From Bacillota bacterium (GTDB taxonomy: Bacteria; Bacillota; Sulfobacillia; Sulfobacillales; Sulfobacillaceae): DNA of 64,000 nucleotides. A program made the translations under genes and the position numbers. The notes beneath the pieces were generated by a model. It was given only the letters and a program-made list of their open reading frames with translations. It searched no databases and had not been told where the DNA came from. The stretch is from positions 1 through 64,000 of the forward strand of contig JAPNUR010000010.1 of the NCBI GenBank assembly GCA_026627385.1. The letters are read 5' to 3'. The stretch's first letter is position 1; every line of letters starts with the position of its first letter. Below, piece by piece: positions 1-9,133 of this stretch.

Positions 1-488
1 AACGGTTGGACGAGATCCAGTGGCTCGTCGCAATCTTTCACAAAAGTTATCCACCACTGAGATTAACAAATAAGGAGCGCTTCCATGGATCAGCGGATCA
101 CCACGTTGCTAACCCTGGACGGATGGGAGGTGATCGGCGTGGAGGAAGCCGCGACACGCCGCTTCTGTCGGGGAATGCCCCGCGCCCGTCGCCATGCCCG
201 TCGCGTGGCCATCCGACGTTGCACCGTCATGGGACGTGAGCGCCCCGCCATGTGCCCCACGGCGAAGGCACGGTCTGGGCCCGGACGATCCGGTGGTGGC
301 GGTGCGAAATTCTGGGCCATGGGACGCAGCCCCAGCGCTGGACCCACGGCCTCATCGAAGGTTATCACACCAAAATCAAGCCACTCAACGGCTCAGCTAC
401 GGGTTTCGGAACCGCGACCGCTATTGACGGAAAATGTTTTTGGGCTTCCTGCCCCTCACGGCGATCCCACAATTATTGACGTAGAGCC
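1..488 (+). mobile_element. Internally deleted ISL3-like element (truncated at window edge)
   Basis: The start at 85 (M-D-Q, then I-T-T-L-L-T-L-D-G-W-E-V) matches the transposase N-terminus of the intact copy at 28106-29505. After about 60 codons the sequence jumps straight to the transposase C-terminus (W-T-H-G-L-I-E-G-Y-H-T-K) in shifted frames, so roughly 270 codons are missing. The right end at about 461-488 is the same terminal inverted repeat (reverse complement of GGCTCTACGTCAATAATTG) found at 28106 and 5713. The left terminus would lie about 100 bases before the window. The copy cannot encode transposase but could be mobilised in trans if both ends survive. Confidence 0.85.
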
Positions 489-544
489 AATCAGTCCTTG
501 ACTCTCATCCGACCCCATGATATGATGACAGTCGATGGTGAAAT

Positions 545-620
545 TCCTCGATAGCTCAATTGGTAGAGCACCCGGCTGTTAACCGGGTGGTTGCAGGTTC
601 GAGTCCTGCTCGAGGAGCCA
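545..620 (+). tRNA. tRNA-Asn (GTT)
   Basis: A canonical 76-nt cloverleaf including an encoded CCA (618-620). The acceptor TCCTCGA pairs with TCGAGGA, the anticodon loop is CTGTTAA and the T-loop is GTTCGAGTC. It is followed 29 bases later by a second tRNA on the same strand, so the two are probably co-transcribed. Confidence 0.97.
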
Positions 621-649
621 TTTTTTTATGGTGTTCTTGCGGGACAGGC

Positions 650-724
650 GGGCCCATAGCTCAGCGGTAGAGCTGCCGGCTCATAACCGGTTGGTCGTAG
701 GTTCGAATCCTGCTGGGCCCACCA
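650..724 (+). tRNA. tRNA-Met (CAT), possibly the Ile-lysidine type
   Basis: A 75-nt cloverleaf with encoded CCA. The acceptor GGGCCCA pairs fully with TGGGCCC, so the 1:72 mismatch of initiator tRNA is absent. The anticodon loop is CTCATAA. Elongator tRNA-Met and the AUA-reading tRNA-Ile with a lysidine-modified CAU anticodon look alike in this respect and cannot be separated from the sequence alone. Confidence 0.93.
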
Positions 725-737
725 TCGATCCTCGTGC

Positions 738-2654
738 TTACGAATTCGCCCCATCTTGCCGACGTTGAATGAGCCAGCCCACATATTCTAAGGCCGCATT
801 CGCACAATGGGAACAATAGCCAGCTTCGTCAATCAGCCGTTGTTTGACTTCCTGCAACTTCTGGGCTTGCTCGGGGTCAGGGGTTTTCGTGGTCAGCGTG
901 CCCGCCATGACCTGCTGAGCATCGCTGAATAACTTACGGCTCAGCGCTTCCTTTAGCCGCGGATGGGTATCCCAGCGCAAGCGCTCGCCACGACGCGCTA
1001 GAGCTCCCGCCCGCCGGAGAATTTCCTCCCGAAAAGCACTCGCCGCCACATCACTTACGCCGATCAACTCTTCAATTTGGCGCAGAAATTGCGTATCTGG
1101 GTCGCGAAGTTCGCCGGTCACCGGATCCGGCACTTGCTCTTTGAGCCCCCATGCCTCAGCGTGGGTGAGATACGCGTCCAGAAGGGTATTGGCCGCACTG
1201 TCAAACGCATGCACGAAGGCCTTTTGCACATCCTGGCGGACCAAATCATCAAACTCTTCCCGAATCCACAAGCGGTATTGGTTCAGCTGCTCCATCCCCT
1301 TGCCGGGCACCGCTCTTAGAAACCGTTCGTGGTCAATCCAGTCTTTCAACGCCCGGAGGTAATCAATGGGGGTCACGCAGGGCACGGTACTTTCCCCCAA
1401 CGCGTGAGTCAAGACGTTCATGGTGTCCCGCGGCGATAGGCCGGTTAATCCTTCGTGCGGATGCTCTTCCTTAAGCGCCCGCACACTGGCATCGGTGACA
1501 TCGCCAATACGTTCCCCATCGTACAGTCGCGACTTCAACAACAGGTCAATCGAGCGATCGCGGGCAGGTTCTAGGCGCGTCAATACCGCAAACCGTGCCG
1601 CCAAGGTCAAGAGATGGGGCGCCACATGCGTGCTCCCGACCGCCCCTTGCGCCAACATGCGCTCGTAAATGGCCCGCTCGTCCCGAACTTTCAAAACATA
1701 CGGCATGTGCACCACAAACACGCGGTTGGCCATGGCTTCGTTTGCCTTATCCGCCACCCATTGCTGATATTCGTGGACATTCGCGTGGGCAATGACCACT
1801 TCATCCAGGTATAGCATGGCGTACCGCGGCAGCTTGATTTGACGCTCCATGGCCAATGACAGCAGTTCGTATTGGTATGTCTGCGGCAATTTGAGCCATT
1901 CCGCCTGCTCCATAAGACCTCGGTTGGCGACTTCCAGCTCGCCGTCAAAGCGAAAGGCGCGCGGATCGGACTCCGACCCGTACTCGGCAATTTTGGAAAA
2001 ATCTAAGCTCCCCACCAAATGATCTAAGCTCAGATCCTTTTCGTTGCCCGGCACAAAGGTACCAATGCCGACGCGCTGTTCTTCGCTGAGAATGAGGCGT
2101 TCCACCCGAAAGGCGTCTGGTCCTTCTTGATCGTAGCGTTGTTGACAACGTGGACACAGTGAGCCCTCAATTTTCACGCCGAGGTCGGCTTCCATTTCGG
2201 GTCGCAAGTGCCACGGCACCAGGTGCAAGGGCTCCTCGTGAATCGGACAGTCCACGATGCCATATAAGGCCCCCTCTTCGGTTCGCGAGTAATCAGCCAC
2301 CAGGCGCTTAAATGCGGCAACCAGCGTGCTTTTGCCGCTTCCCGGCGGGCCAATTAAGAGGAGAATACGGCGACGGACATCAAGCCCCTCCGCCGCGCCG
2401 CTCAAATATTCCATAACCAGGCGCAAGGGGACGTCCTCCCCGATCAGCACCGACTCAAAAAACCGGTAGCGGGGACCATCCGGGGTATTGGTGACGCCAT
2501 GCGCAAGGACCGCATGGTATAGCCGCTCGTGGGCTAATCGGGCAATGTGCGGGTTGGCCTTTACCCGTTGAAAGTATTCATCCAGCGTGCCCGTCCAACG
2601 CAGCGCCTGGGTGTTTTCGTACTCTTCTTGCAATTTTTTCAGCCAATCCGTCAT
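738..2654 (-). CDS. prkA: PrkA family serine protein kinase
   Basis: The 638-residue protein matches the usual length of PrkA/YeaG (about 630-645). It has an AAA+-like N-terminal half with a P-loop G-P-P-G-S-G-K-S-T at about 102-110 and the long C-terminal region typical of the family. PrkA proteins are cytoplasmic Ser/Thr kinases, reported also as AAA+ protease-like proteins, linked to sporulation in Bacillus and to nutrient stress in enterobacteria. It is the last gene of the operon yhbH-spoVR-prkA, 21 bases after spoVR, a conserved arrangement (yeaG, yeaH, ycgB in E. coli). The start is supported by GGAAGGGGAG a few bases upstream. Confidence 0.95.
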   Translation of the reverse strand: MTDWLKKLQEEYENTQALRWTGTLDEYFQRVKANPHIARLAHERLYHAVLAHGVTNTPDGPRYRFFESVLIGEDVPLRLVMEYLSGAAEGLDVRRRILLLIGPPGSGKSTLVAAFKRLVADYSRTEEGALYGIVDCPIHEEPLHLVPWHLRPEMEADLGVKIEGSLCPRCQQRYDQEGPDAFRVERLILSEEQRVGIGTFVPGNEKDLSLDHLVGSLDFSKIAEYGSESDPRAFRFDGELEVANRGLMEQAEWLKLPQTYQYELLSLAMERQIKLPRYAMLYLDEVVIAHANVHEYQQWVADKANEAMANRVFVVHMPYVLKVRDERAIYERMLAQGAVGSTHVAPHLLTLAARFAVLTRLEPARDRSIDLLLKSRLYDGERIGDVTDASVRALKEEHPHEGLTGLSPRDTMNVLTHALGESTVPCVTPIDYLRALKDWIDHERFLRAVPGKGMEQLNQYRLWIREEFDDLVRQDVQKAFVHAFDSAANTLLDAYLTHAEAWGLKEQVPDPVTGELRDPDTQFLRQIEELIGVSDVAASAFREEILRRAGALARRGERLRWDTHPRLKEALSRKLFSDAQQVMAGTLTTKTPDPEQAQKLQEVKQRLIDEAGYCSHCANAALEYVGWLIQRRQDGANS

Positions 2655-2675
2655 GGCGTTACTCCCCTTCCTACC

Positions 2676-3995
2676 TCATTCGCTGCGGCTGCCCGTGCCC
2701 TCAGGTTCCAAATACGTGCGCTGGCCATCAATGAGCCGCACGCTGGCCCCCCACAAGTCGCGGACCGCCTTTAAGGTGGCTTGAGTCCACTCGGGATCGA
2801 GTGGACGGCTAGGCGTCTGATGTGTTAAAACCAACGTACCATGGTCCACCGCCGTCACCCAGACTTCAGGGATCGGGCGCACCAACATTTCCGCCAACTC
2901 GGCCCGCCATGATTCCCAGACCTCCGGCGCGGTGGGCAGGGCAGCACGCCGCGCAACCCACACGCGACCATGCTGGGGCATCAGTTCCTGCGCCCACTCG
3001 TAGTGATATAAATTTAGCGCCCGTGCCGCTTCCGGCGTCAGCCAATTGCGGATCAAGCTGGCGTCCGTTTCTGTCATCACCGCTTGTACAGCCGTGTCGA
3101 GACCGTATTCATCAATGAGCCAGTTGATAAACCGCCAGCCAAACAAGTAGGGATTGAGCGACGCCGGATGGGCACTCACCACATGAGCCCATACGCGCGC
3201 CATCTCCACCTCTTCTCCGTCCGACACAGGTAGCTGGCGGCACAACGTTTGCTGCACCCAGCACGCCCACCCTTCATGAATGAGCTTGGTTTGGCGGTTC
3301 GGCATCAACGCCAGCCCTTCTTGTCGGACACTCATGACCAAATCGCGCTCCCAGTCAGCCAGGATGGGAGAGTAACGGCCCAAAAATCCGAGAAGATCTC
3401 GGGTTGGCAAGCGGTACCGCGGTGGGCGTACCACCTTTGGCGCCGGATCTCGGGGAAACAAATCTTGATACGGGTCGGTGGGGAGCCGCTGGCTCTGTAC
3501 CGGCCGTTCAGGTTCGTCAGCCACTTGATCGTCGAGCGCGTAAGCTCTATCCAGGACCCACTCCACCGCATCGGGACCGTAAGCCTCGACGTAATCTTGG
3601 CGACGCGCATCTTGCGCTTGAAAGCGCGCGGGATAGTCGGTGGGATGATCGCGGTATAACACGTGCCGGCGGTAAAGAAAACTGTGACCACGGCAATGCG
3701 CCATCACCAGCTTTTGCGCTGCGACCGTGTTGCCTTCCAGCAAATAAGCAATGGGCGGCTCCGCATGCACAATCATCTCGTAAAGACGGCCTTCCCCTTG
3801 ACTCAGACGGCTACGCTGGTACCAGTAGTCGCGGCCGTGCGTCCAGTGGCGCAACACGCCGGGCATGCCGGTCGCGGCTAGCTCATAGATGCGGTCGGCT
3901 TCCACCAGCCGCCAGTCGATGGGCCCGTCATCCAGTCCCAGACGCGCTGCTTCCGTCCTCAGCTGATCATCCCAGCGTTCTAATATGTCAATCAT
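2676..3995 (-). CDS. spoVR: SpoVR family protein
   Basis: A 439-residue SpoVR/YcgB homologue. The N-terminal half carries the family's conserved W-T-H-G-R-D-Y-W-Y-Q-R-S and A-H-C-x-G-H-S-F segments (about 49-60 and 98-106), and the middle has H-E-G-W-A. SpoVR is needed for normal spore cortex in Bacillus subtilis and occurs in non-sporulating bacteria as part of the same kinase-linked module; its biochemistry is unsettled. Its ATG overlaps the yhbH stop (ATGA-type, 3992-3995), so the two are probably translationally coupled. Confidence 0.95.
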   Translation of the reverse strand: MIDILERWDDQLRTEAARLGLDDGPIDWRLVEADRIYELAATGMPGVLRHWTHGRDYWYQRSRLSQGEGRLYEMIVHAEPPIAYLLEGNTVAAQKLVMAHCRGHSFLYRRHVLYRDHPTDYPARFQAQDARRQDYVEAYGPDAVEWVLDRAYALDDQVADEPERPVQSQRLPTDPYQDLFPRDPAPKVVRPPRYRLPTRDLLGFLGRYSPILADWERDLVMSVRQEGLALMPNRQTKLIHEGWACWVQQTLCRQLPVSDGEEVEMARVWAHVVSAHPASLNPYLFGWRFINWLIDEYGLDTAVQAVMTETDASLIRNWLTPEAARALNLYHYEWAQELMPQHGRVWVARRAALPTAPEVWESWRAELAEMLVRPIPEVWVTAVDHGTLVLTHQTPSRPLDPEWTQATLKAVRDLWGASVRLIDGQRTYLEPEGTGSRSE

Positions 3996-5110
3996 GGGTC
4001 CCGCTCCTCCAACAACTGGCGCAAGGCGGCCGGCACCATCTCGCGCCGCGCCGCACGCACAATCCGCACCGTCGGCTGATGAAAGGCGCTCAATCGCTCA
4101 AGCCAGGTGCCCGTCGACATTCTGGCCCCATCGCGAACCAAGACCACCCCTAAACGCGTTAAACTTGGCGCCCAATCAACCACCCTCGCGAGCGTGGCCA
4201 CCGGATCGCCAATTTCGCCATCGGTAAAATGAAACACGTAACGGTGATAGCGGGCCTGGGGAAATTCTCGGTCCAACGTCTCGGCAATCATGGCATATGC
4301 CGGATCCGCCAGGGTTCCCCCCCCAGCTTCGCGCTGCAAAAACTCAGCTTCCTCAACTAAATAAGGCTCCGTATCGTGCACCCAAAAACGGTATTGACAT
4401 TCGGGGTAGGCGCGCTGAATCGCCGCAGCTAAGGCAAATGCCAATGCCCGCGCCAAGTATTGACGCTCCCCGTCCATGCTGGCGCTAATATCACGACAAA
4501 AGGCCACGACCGCCGCTGTATGGGGTTCCGGACGATCAATCCAACTTTGGTAGCGAACATCATCGGGATGAATGGTTAGGGGGACGTGCGCGGCTTGACT
4601 GCGGGCCAACGCCTCTTTCAGCGTCATGCGCTTGTCCACAGCACTGAGACTGCCGGTACGACTGCGGCTTGTCCAGACCCGTCGCTCTTCGCGCATCTGG
4701 TCAGTAGGTTTGGGCGTCAAATCGGGCAGCTTCAGGTCATCCAAAATCCATTGGCGCCACTCGTCCAATGTCAGCGTTATGGCAATGTCATGGTCGCCCG
4801 GTGCGTACCCCGGTTCACTCCCGGCGTTGCCCCGACGGTCCACCGGCTGAATGCCGACGATGTCTCCCGGTTGCCCGTCCCCTTGGCCCCATCCTTTGGG
4901 TGGATCATGCGACCGCTTAGGCACAAAACGCGGCAACCCGATGCCGCCCCCGGGGATGGGAACCGTCACTGGTTGATCGCCTGGACCCGTAATGATGGGA
5001 ATCTGGCCAGGAATGGTCGGCAGCGCTCCGCGAATCCGTTCTCGAATTTTTTCAGCATATCGGTCGCGATCTTGGGCTCCGCGACCAGTGGAGGTCTCCC
5101 GACGAATCAT
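3992..5110 (-). CDS. yhbH: YhbH/YeaH family protein (DUF444, UPF0229), VWA-like
   Basis: A 372-residue protein of the UPF0229 family. It contains a degenerate von Willebrand factor A fold with a metal-site motif D-I-S-A-S at about 207-211 followed by H-F-T-D-G-E near 290. The N-terminus is charged and rich in Gly/Pro (I-P-G-G-G-I-G-L-P), as in the family. It is first in the yhbH-spoVR-prkA operon, preceded by a GGGACGGAGGG ribosome site. In Bacillus yhbH and prkA are sporulation-associated; here a stress or sporulation role is inferred from that. Confidence 0.94.
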   Translation of the reverse strand: MIRRETSTGRGAQDRDRYAEKIRERIRGALPTIPGQIPIITGPGDQPVTVPIPGGGIGLPRFVPKRSHDPPKGWGQGDGQPGDIVGIQPVDRRGNAGSEPGYAPGDHDIAITLTLDEWRQWILDDLKLPDLTPKPTDQMREERRVWTSRSRTGSLSAVDKRMTLKEALARSQAAHVPLTIHPDDVRYQSWIDRPEPHTAAVVAFCRDISASMDGERQYLARALAFALAAAIQRAYPECQYRFWVHDTEPYLVEEAEFLQREAGGGTLADPAYAMIAETLDREFPQARYHRYVFHFTDGEIGDPVATLARVVDWAPSLTRLGVVLVRDGARMSTGTWLERLSAFHQPTVRIVRAARREMVPAALRQLLEERDP

Positions 5111-5578
5111 GGTGCGCCCTCCGTCCCTTTACGCCCCTTGCTGGCGACGACCATCGCCCTGTTGTATCTGTCGCCTTCTGCCGCATCCCGTTTAGATAAT
5201 GCCTTAAGACCCTCCATAGCCTAGAGGGTATTTTCCTTCATGACAAAAATTGGAAAACTGCGCGAGGGGTACTCTGCGGTATTGTACGAACACAAAGCGG
5301 AAGCTCTATTCGGCATCAGCTTGTCCAGCAACGCGACCCTGGTTGTCGTCCATCGCTAAACATCGGCATCACACTTTAACCTTTTCTGACGTTCACTCGC
5401 CACCTTAAGGTTAAAATTTACCTGCTTCCCCGGTAGACAAACACTGATCAAACAAAATCCAAAAATGGCTAAAATAAAGGAGACGTTTCAGGAAGTTTCT
5501 CACGATGTGACCATCTGCGGCGAAATTCATCAAACGCACAACCATCCTGACCGCTTGGCACCCCTCATGCGCCTGAGA
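5111..5578. other. Intergenic region upstream of yhbH
   Basis: No credible gene. A reading frame beginning at 5465 runs through the antisense of tRNA-Val and is rejected. The region should hold the minus-strand promoter for yhbH-spoVR-prkA, but I could not pick one with confidence. Confidence 0.5.
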
Positions 5579-5653
5579 TGGTGGGCACGGGTAGGATCGA
5601 ACTACCGACCTCTTGAATGTGAGTCAAGCGCTCTACCACTGAGCTACGCGCCC
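5579..5653 (-). tRNA. tRNA-Val (CAC)
   Basis: On the minus strand the sequence begins GGGCGCGTAGCTCAG and ends CGTGCCC-A-CCA. The acceptor has one G-T pair. The anticodon loop is CTCACAT, giving anticodon CAC, and the T-arm is canonical. Confidence 0.95.
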
Positions 5654-5712
5654 ATCATTTGCGGTGCCTCTCCATCATATCCAACGGGTAGGCGTACTGT
5701 CAAGGCCACGAG

Positions 5713-5791
5713 GGCTCTACGTCAATAATTGTGGGATCGCCGTGAGGGGCAGGAAGCCCAGAAACATCTTGCGCCGATAGCGGTCCCGGCC
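5713..5791 (-). mobile_element. Terminal fragment of an ISL3-like element
   Basis: The 79 bases are nearly identical to the transposase-3' end of the intact element at 28106 onward, beginning with the same GGCTCTACGTCAATAATTG terminus and continuing into the last codons of the transposase. Identity stops after GCGGTCCCGG. Its terminus faces the terminus at 488, so the two tRNAs, the prkA operon and tRNA-Val lie between inward-facing copies of the same IS end. Confidence 0.85.
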
Positions 5792-5919
5792 ATGCGGTCC
5801 CGCGGTCGGTGGCCCTGCGAGACTGGTTTGCCGCCCACGGGGCGGAACTCGACGAGTCGCTCCCCATCGTCTTCACGAGTGCGTTGACCCTGGCCCAGCC
5901 GGAACTTGAGAACGGCTAG
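5792..5919 (+). pseudogene. 3' tail of an unidentified gene
   Basis: Directly after the IS fragment a frame reads R-S-V-A-L-R-D-W-F-A-A-H-G-A-E-L-D-E-S, then L-P-I-V-F-T-S-A-L-T-L-A-Q-P-E-L-E-N-G, ending at TAG (5917-5919). The composition is protein-like, but the 5' end is cut by the IS fragment and I see no start. I do not recognise the family. Confidence 0.35.
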
Positions 5920-6265
5920 GCCGGTCTATAGTAGAGAGCCGGTAGTGGATCCTGTCAAGCCCGACTTCGAGTGCCGATCCATGGAATGGCTCCCCCTCGG
6001 CGATGGATTGTCCGGCTTCCCAGTGCTCAGGCGGCGGTGGCCTTCCCGGATTTCGCTCGCTGGCTCCTGAAACGGCACCTTATCGCGCCAGCCCATCGCC
6101 TCTGTCCTTACCCCATAGGGTCTCGCACATCCTCGAGTTTTGGAGGCTTGTCACCGGCAAAAAGCAATGCCCCATTTTTCGTAAAAATTGAAGGCCCGAT
6201 GCTGTTGGTACGGGAGCGAGAATGCGCTGGCAGAGTTTTCAAGATATAATGGGTTCAGAGGGGTG
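5920..6265. other. Gene-free region
   Basis: No reading frame on either strand looks like a real protein. Given the IS fragment to the left and the broken toxin-antitoxin genes to the right, this is probably decayed mobile DNA. Confidence 0.4.
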
Positions 6266-6486
6266 ATGACGAAAATGGCTCGATACACGGTCATTGTGGA
6301 AAAAGGAGAGGGCGAGTATTTTGCCTACGTGCCGGCCTTGCCGGGATGCACCAGCGCCGGTAAACTCCCGGCGAAGCGCTGGATCAGGTGATTGAAGCCA
6401 TCGCGTTCACCCAAGCCTATCTCATCGAACACCAGATTCCCGTTCCCGATATCGTGGAAACCATTGCCGAAGTGGAGGTGAATTGA
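6266..6486 (+). pseudogene. HicB-family antitoxin, frameshifted
   Basis: The frame from ATG 6266 (or 6275) reads A-R-Y-T-V-I-V-E-K-G-E-G-E-Y-F-A-Y-V-P, then A-L-P-G-C, the typical HicB N-terminal fold. Near 6360-6370 the frame is lost by one base. In the next frame it continues G-E-A-L-D-Q-V-I-E-A-I and ends I-A-E-V-E-V-N before TGA at 6484-6486. Restoring one base would give an intact HicB antitoxin of about 70 residues. It is followed 4 bases later by a hicA remnant. Confidence 0.8.
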
Positions 6487-6490
6487 CCCT

Positions 6491-6672
6491 GTGCCGCCGC
6501 TACCGCGTCTCACGGCTCGGGAAACCGGTAGTCATGTGCTTATCCGTCATCGAGACAATCCGCAGAGATATGCTGTCATTCCGTTACATAGTCAACGCAC
6601 TGTTCCCCGGGGACGCTTAAACACATTCTGAATTCCACGCAAGTTTCTATCGACGCCCTCAACGACGCTTAA
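6491..6672 (+). pseudogene. HicA-family toxin, internally deleted and frameshifted
   Basis: From GTG 6491 the frame reads P-P-L-P-R-L-T-A-R-E, the usual HicA start, then jumps to T-G-S-H-V-L-I-R-H, omitting the first helix and strand of the dsRNA-binding-like fold. The catalytic His of the G-S-H motif is retained. A second lesion near 6613 shifts the frame, after which T-L-K-H-I-L-N-S-T and the tail to TAA 6670-6672 resemble a HicA C-terminus. HicA is a translation-blocking mRNA interferase; this copy should be inactive. Confidence 0.7.
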
Positions 6673-6789
6673 CAGCACTTTAACGCGGGCGAAACTCGTG
6701 GCGTCGAGAGAATCACGTCGCGGCAAACGGTAAGCCCATCGCTGAATTCCAAGTTTTTGCCGAGACGGCCGTGCCCTCTCGTGGGTCAA

Positions 6790-7044
6790 TCACGGCTTAT
6801 CCGTCGGGAGAACGACGCCGCGCCACTGGGCCTGAGAGAATCGACGCCCGTTGTAGAAGTATTCCCCTTGAGGCGCCCACCACGTGTTTTTAAATGTTGG
6901 CATGCGGGGAACCGACTGGTAAAAGTAGTGCCGCGTAAACTCTGCGCCGACCACCGTGAGCCATCGTTCGCTAATGATCGATAGGTGTCGCGGAACGGTT
7001 CCGCTTGCGTCCCCAAACATGCATCGGCGACGGTCTCTGGCCAC
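6790..7044 (-). CDS. Unrecognised 84-residue ORF
   Basis: The translation is rich in aromatic residues (T-F-K-N-T-W-W-A-P-Q-G-E-Y-F-Y-N-G-R-R-F) and looks like structured protein rather than a random frame. There is no obvious ribosome site before the ATG. It lies in a region of decayed accessory DNA, so it may be the tail of a larger broken gene. I do not recognise the family. Confidence 0.3.
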   Translation of the reverse strand: MARDRRRCMFGDASGTVPRHLSIISERWLTVVGAEFTRHYFYQSVPRMPTFKNTWWAPQGEYFYNGRRFSQAQWRGVVLPTDKP

Positions 7045-7255
7045 TTTTCATTTGCGGTGGGCTGATGTCCCCCTTTTTACCACATCCAATGAGGCCGCCT
7101 TAAAAGGGCCCTTCGCCATCTTCGTGCCCTTGGTTTGCGGGAGTGCAAGCGCCCTTAACGGAGATTCCCATGCTTGGCGCGCCAACTATCAAGGACCTCT
7201 TACTAGCGACCACGAATCCCGTTCACCACAGACGCCAACGGGTGCTTTCGCTGGG

Positions 7256-9133
7256 CTACACGGGGTATCCTTGTCTCAGGGACTCAATGAGCGGGAATAA
7301 GGGCTCCACCCGGTTAAACGACGGAATCAGGTAAACCCCTTGAATATGGGCGTGCAACGAATGAATCAGCTCACGGGCCAACGCGACGCCTAAGCCCACA
7401 CCATCTTGGATTGACTCAAATTGCCGCACAATCTCTTCGGGAATGACAATCCCGGGAACTTCGTTATTGAGATACACGGCTTGGCGGTAGGACACCAGCG
7501 GCATCACCCCCATGATGACGGGAAGCGTCACCAGATCTCTCGCCTTTTCTACAAATCTCCACCATTGGTCAGGGGAGTAAATGGGCTGAGTCATGATGAA
7601 CTGGGCCCCGGCCTCGATTTTCCGTCGAAGGCGGTCTATCTCGCGATCGATAGGGTCAGCCGTGGGATTGACCCCTACCCCAATGGTAAATTGTGTCGGC
7701 GTCCCGATGGGCTGATTCAACGCGTCGTGGCCCCCATTAAAGCCCGACAGGACTTTCACCAGGCCAACCGAATCCAGATCGTAAACCGCAGTAGCATGGG
7801 CGTAATCGCCCAAACCCGGCGGATCTCCGGTGAGGCAAAGCACGTTGGTAATCCCCAGCGCATGAGCCCCCAGTAAATCGCTTTGGAGTCCCATTAAATT
7901 GCGGTCGCGCGTCGTAAAGTGCAGAATGGTCAGTAAATCCGTCGTTTCTTGAATCAAACGGGCGGTCGCCAAAGCGCCCATGCGGACCCGCGCCATAGGC
8001 GAATCCGCCACATTAATGGCATCGACCTGATGCTGTTGCAGTTGGCGCGCAGCCTCTAGAACCCGCGCCGCGTTGGGGCCACGGGGCGGATCCAACTCCA
8101 CACTCACAAAAAAACGCTGACCCCAGTACTCAGCCAGCGACCGGCTACGACTAAGCGGAGCCCGGATTTCGCCCCCGTCCCCCGCCACTTCGTCACCAGC
8201 CCGTGGTGGTGCAGGAAGCAACACGGCAGGCGGCATCGGGTGCGCCATCGTCTGGCGAATGGCGCTGACATGATCCGGCGTGGTGCCGCAACATCCCCCG
8301 ATCACCGTACAACCGGCGGCTCTCAGCGCGGGAACAATGGCCGCCATGTAGGCCGGCGATGCCGGGTAATGCACATGCCCTTCCCGCATGGTGGGTTCAC
8401 CCGCGTTGGGATAGGCCACGAGCGGAAGACCCACTGCGCGGACTTTCTCCGCCATGCGCAGGACCGCATCCAATAACGGCGACGGCCCGCTGCCACAATT
8501 CGCTCCGATCGCCGCCGGGGGACCGCCTGGCAAGGCCAGCAGCGTTTCCACCGCGCGCTCCGGGGTGACTCCGTAAAGCGTGCTGCCCCAGGGGGAGAAG
8601 GCTAAAGACACAATAATGGGCAGTGTACATTCGGATCGAATCGCCGCCACTGCGGCTTGCACCGTTGACAAGTCCGACATGGTTTCCACAATAAAGCCGT
8701 CCACACCGCCGGCCAGAAGTCCCGAGACAGCTTCTCGATATATCGTCTCGGCCTCGACCGGCGGAATATAGGCAACCCCTTGTGAGCCCACGGGCAAGGC
8801 CAGGGGCCCCAGAGAGCCGAGAACATAGGCCGGCTCCCCGTAGATATCGCGGGAATGACGGGCCAGTTGTGCCGCCCGGCGGTGCAATTCGACCACATTA
8901 GCCGTCACCCCGATGCTGTCCAATTTGCTGCGATTTGCGCTAAAGGTGTGTGTTTCAATAATTTGCGCACCAGCGCGCAAGTATTCTAAGTGGCAACGCA
9001 TCACGAGATCTTCCTGGGTGAGCGGAAGTAACGGCAGTTGGCGGGCATCAGCCCCTTCGCGTAAAAACCAGGTGCCGATGCCGCCATCCGCCACCCACAC
9101 GCCCTCTTTCAGGGCATCAGCCAGCGGCTTCAC
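7256..9133 (-). CDS. yitJ: Bifunctional homocysteine S-methyltransferase / 5,10-methylenetetrahydrofolate reductase
   Basis: A 625-residue fusion like Bacillus YitJ. Residues about 1-300 form the homocysteine methyltransferase TIM barrel with the zinc cysteines C213 (A-N-C-G) and C281-C282 (G-G-C-C-G-T). Residues about 335-610 are a MetF-type flavoprotein (V-S-V-E-L-D-P-P-R-G, then L-C-L-T-G-D-P-P), which reduces methylene-THF to methyl-THF. The product supplies methyl groups for methionine synthesis in the cytosol. It is the last gene of the SAM-I-controlled operon and overlaps the preceding metE-like gene by 4 bases. Confidence 0.93.
   Translation of the reverse strand: MKPLADALKEGVWVADGGIGTWFLREGADARQLPLLPLTQEDLVMRCHLEYLRAGAQIIETHTFSANRSKLDSIGVTANVVELHRRAAQLARHSRDIYGEPAYVLGSLGPLALPVGSQGVAYIPPVEAETIYREAVSGLLAGGVDGFIVETMSDLSTVQAAVAAIRSECTLPIIVSLAFSPWGSTLYGVTPERAVETLLALPGGPPAAIGANCGSGPSPLLDAVLRMAEKVRAVGLPLVAYPNAGEPTMREGHVHYPASPAYMAAIVPALRAAGCTVIGGCCGTTPDHVSAIRQTMAHPMPPAVLLPAPPRAGDEVAGDGGEIRAPLSRSRSLAEYWGQRFFVSVELDPPRGPNAARVLEAARQLQQHQVDAINVADSPMARVRMGALATARLIQETTDLLTILHFTTRDRNLMGLQSDLLGAHALGITNVLCLTGDPPGLGDYAHATAVYDLDSVGLVKVLSGFNGGHDALNQPIGTPTQFTIGVGVNPTADPIDREIDRLRRKIEAGAQFIMTQPIYSPDQWWRFVEKARDLVTLPVIMGVMPLVSYRQAVYLNNEVPGIVIPEEIVRQFESIQDGVGLGVALARELIHSLHAHIQGVYLIPSFNRVEPLFPLIESLRQGYPV

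Noticed and set aside
5465-5728. An 87-residue plus-strand frame with a ribosome site
   Set aside because: It translates the antisense of tRNA-Val and the IS end; the protein-like stretch is a common artefact of antisense tRNA.
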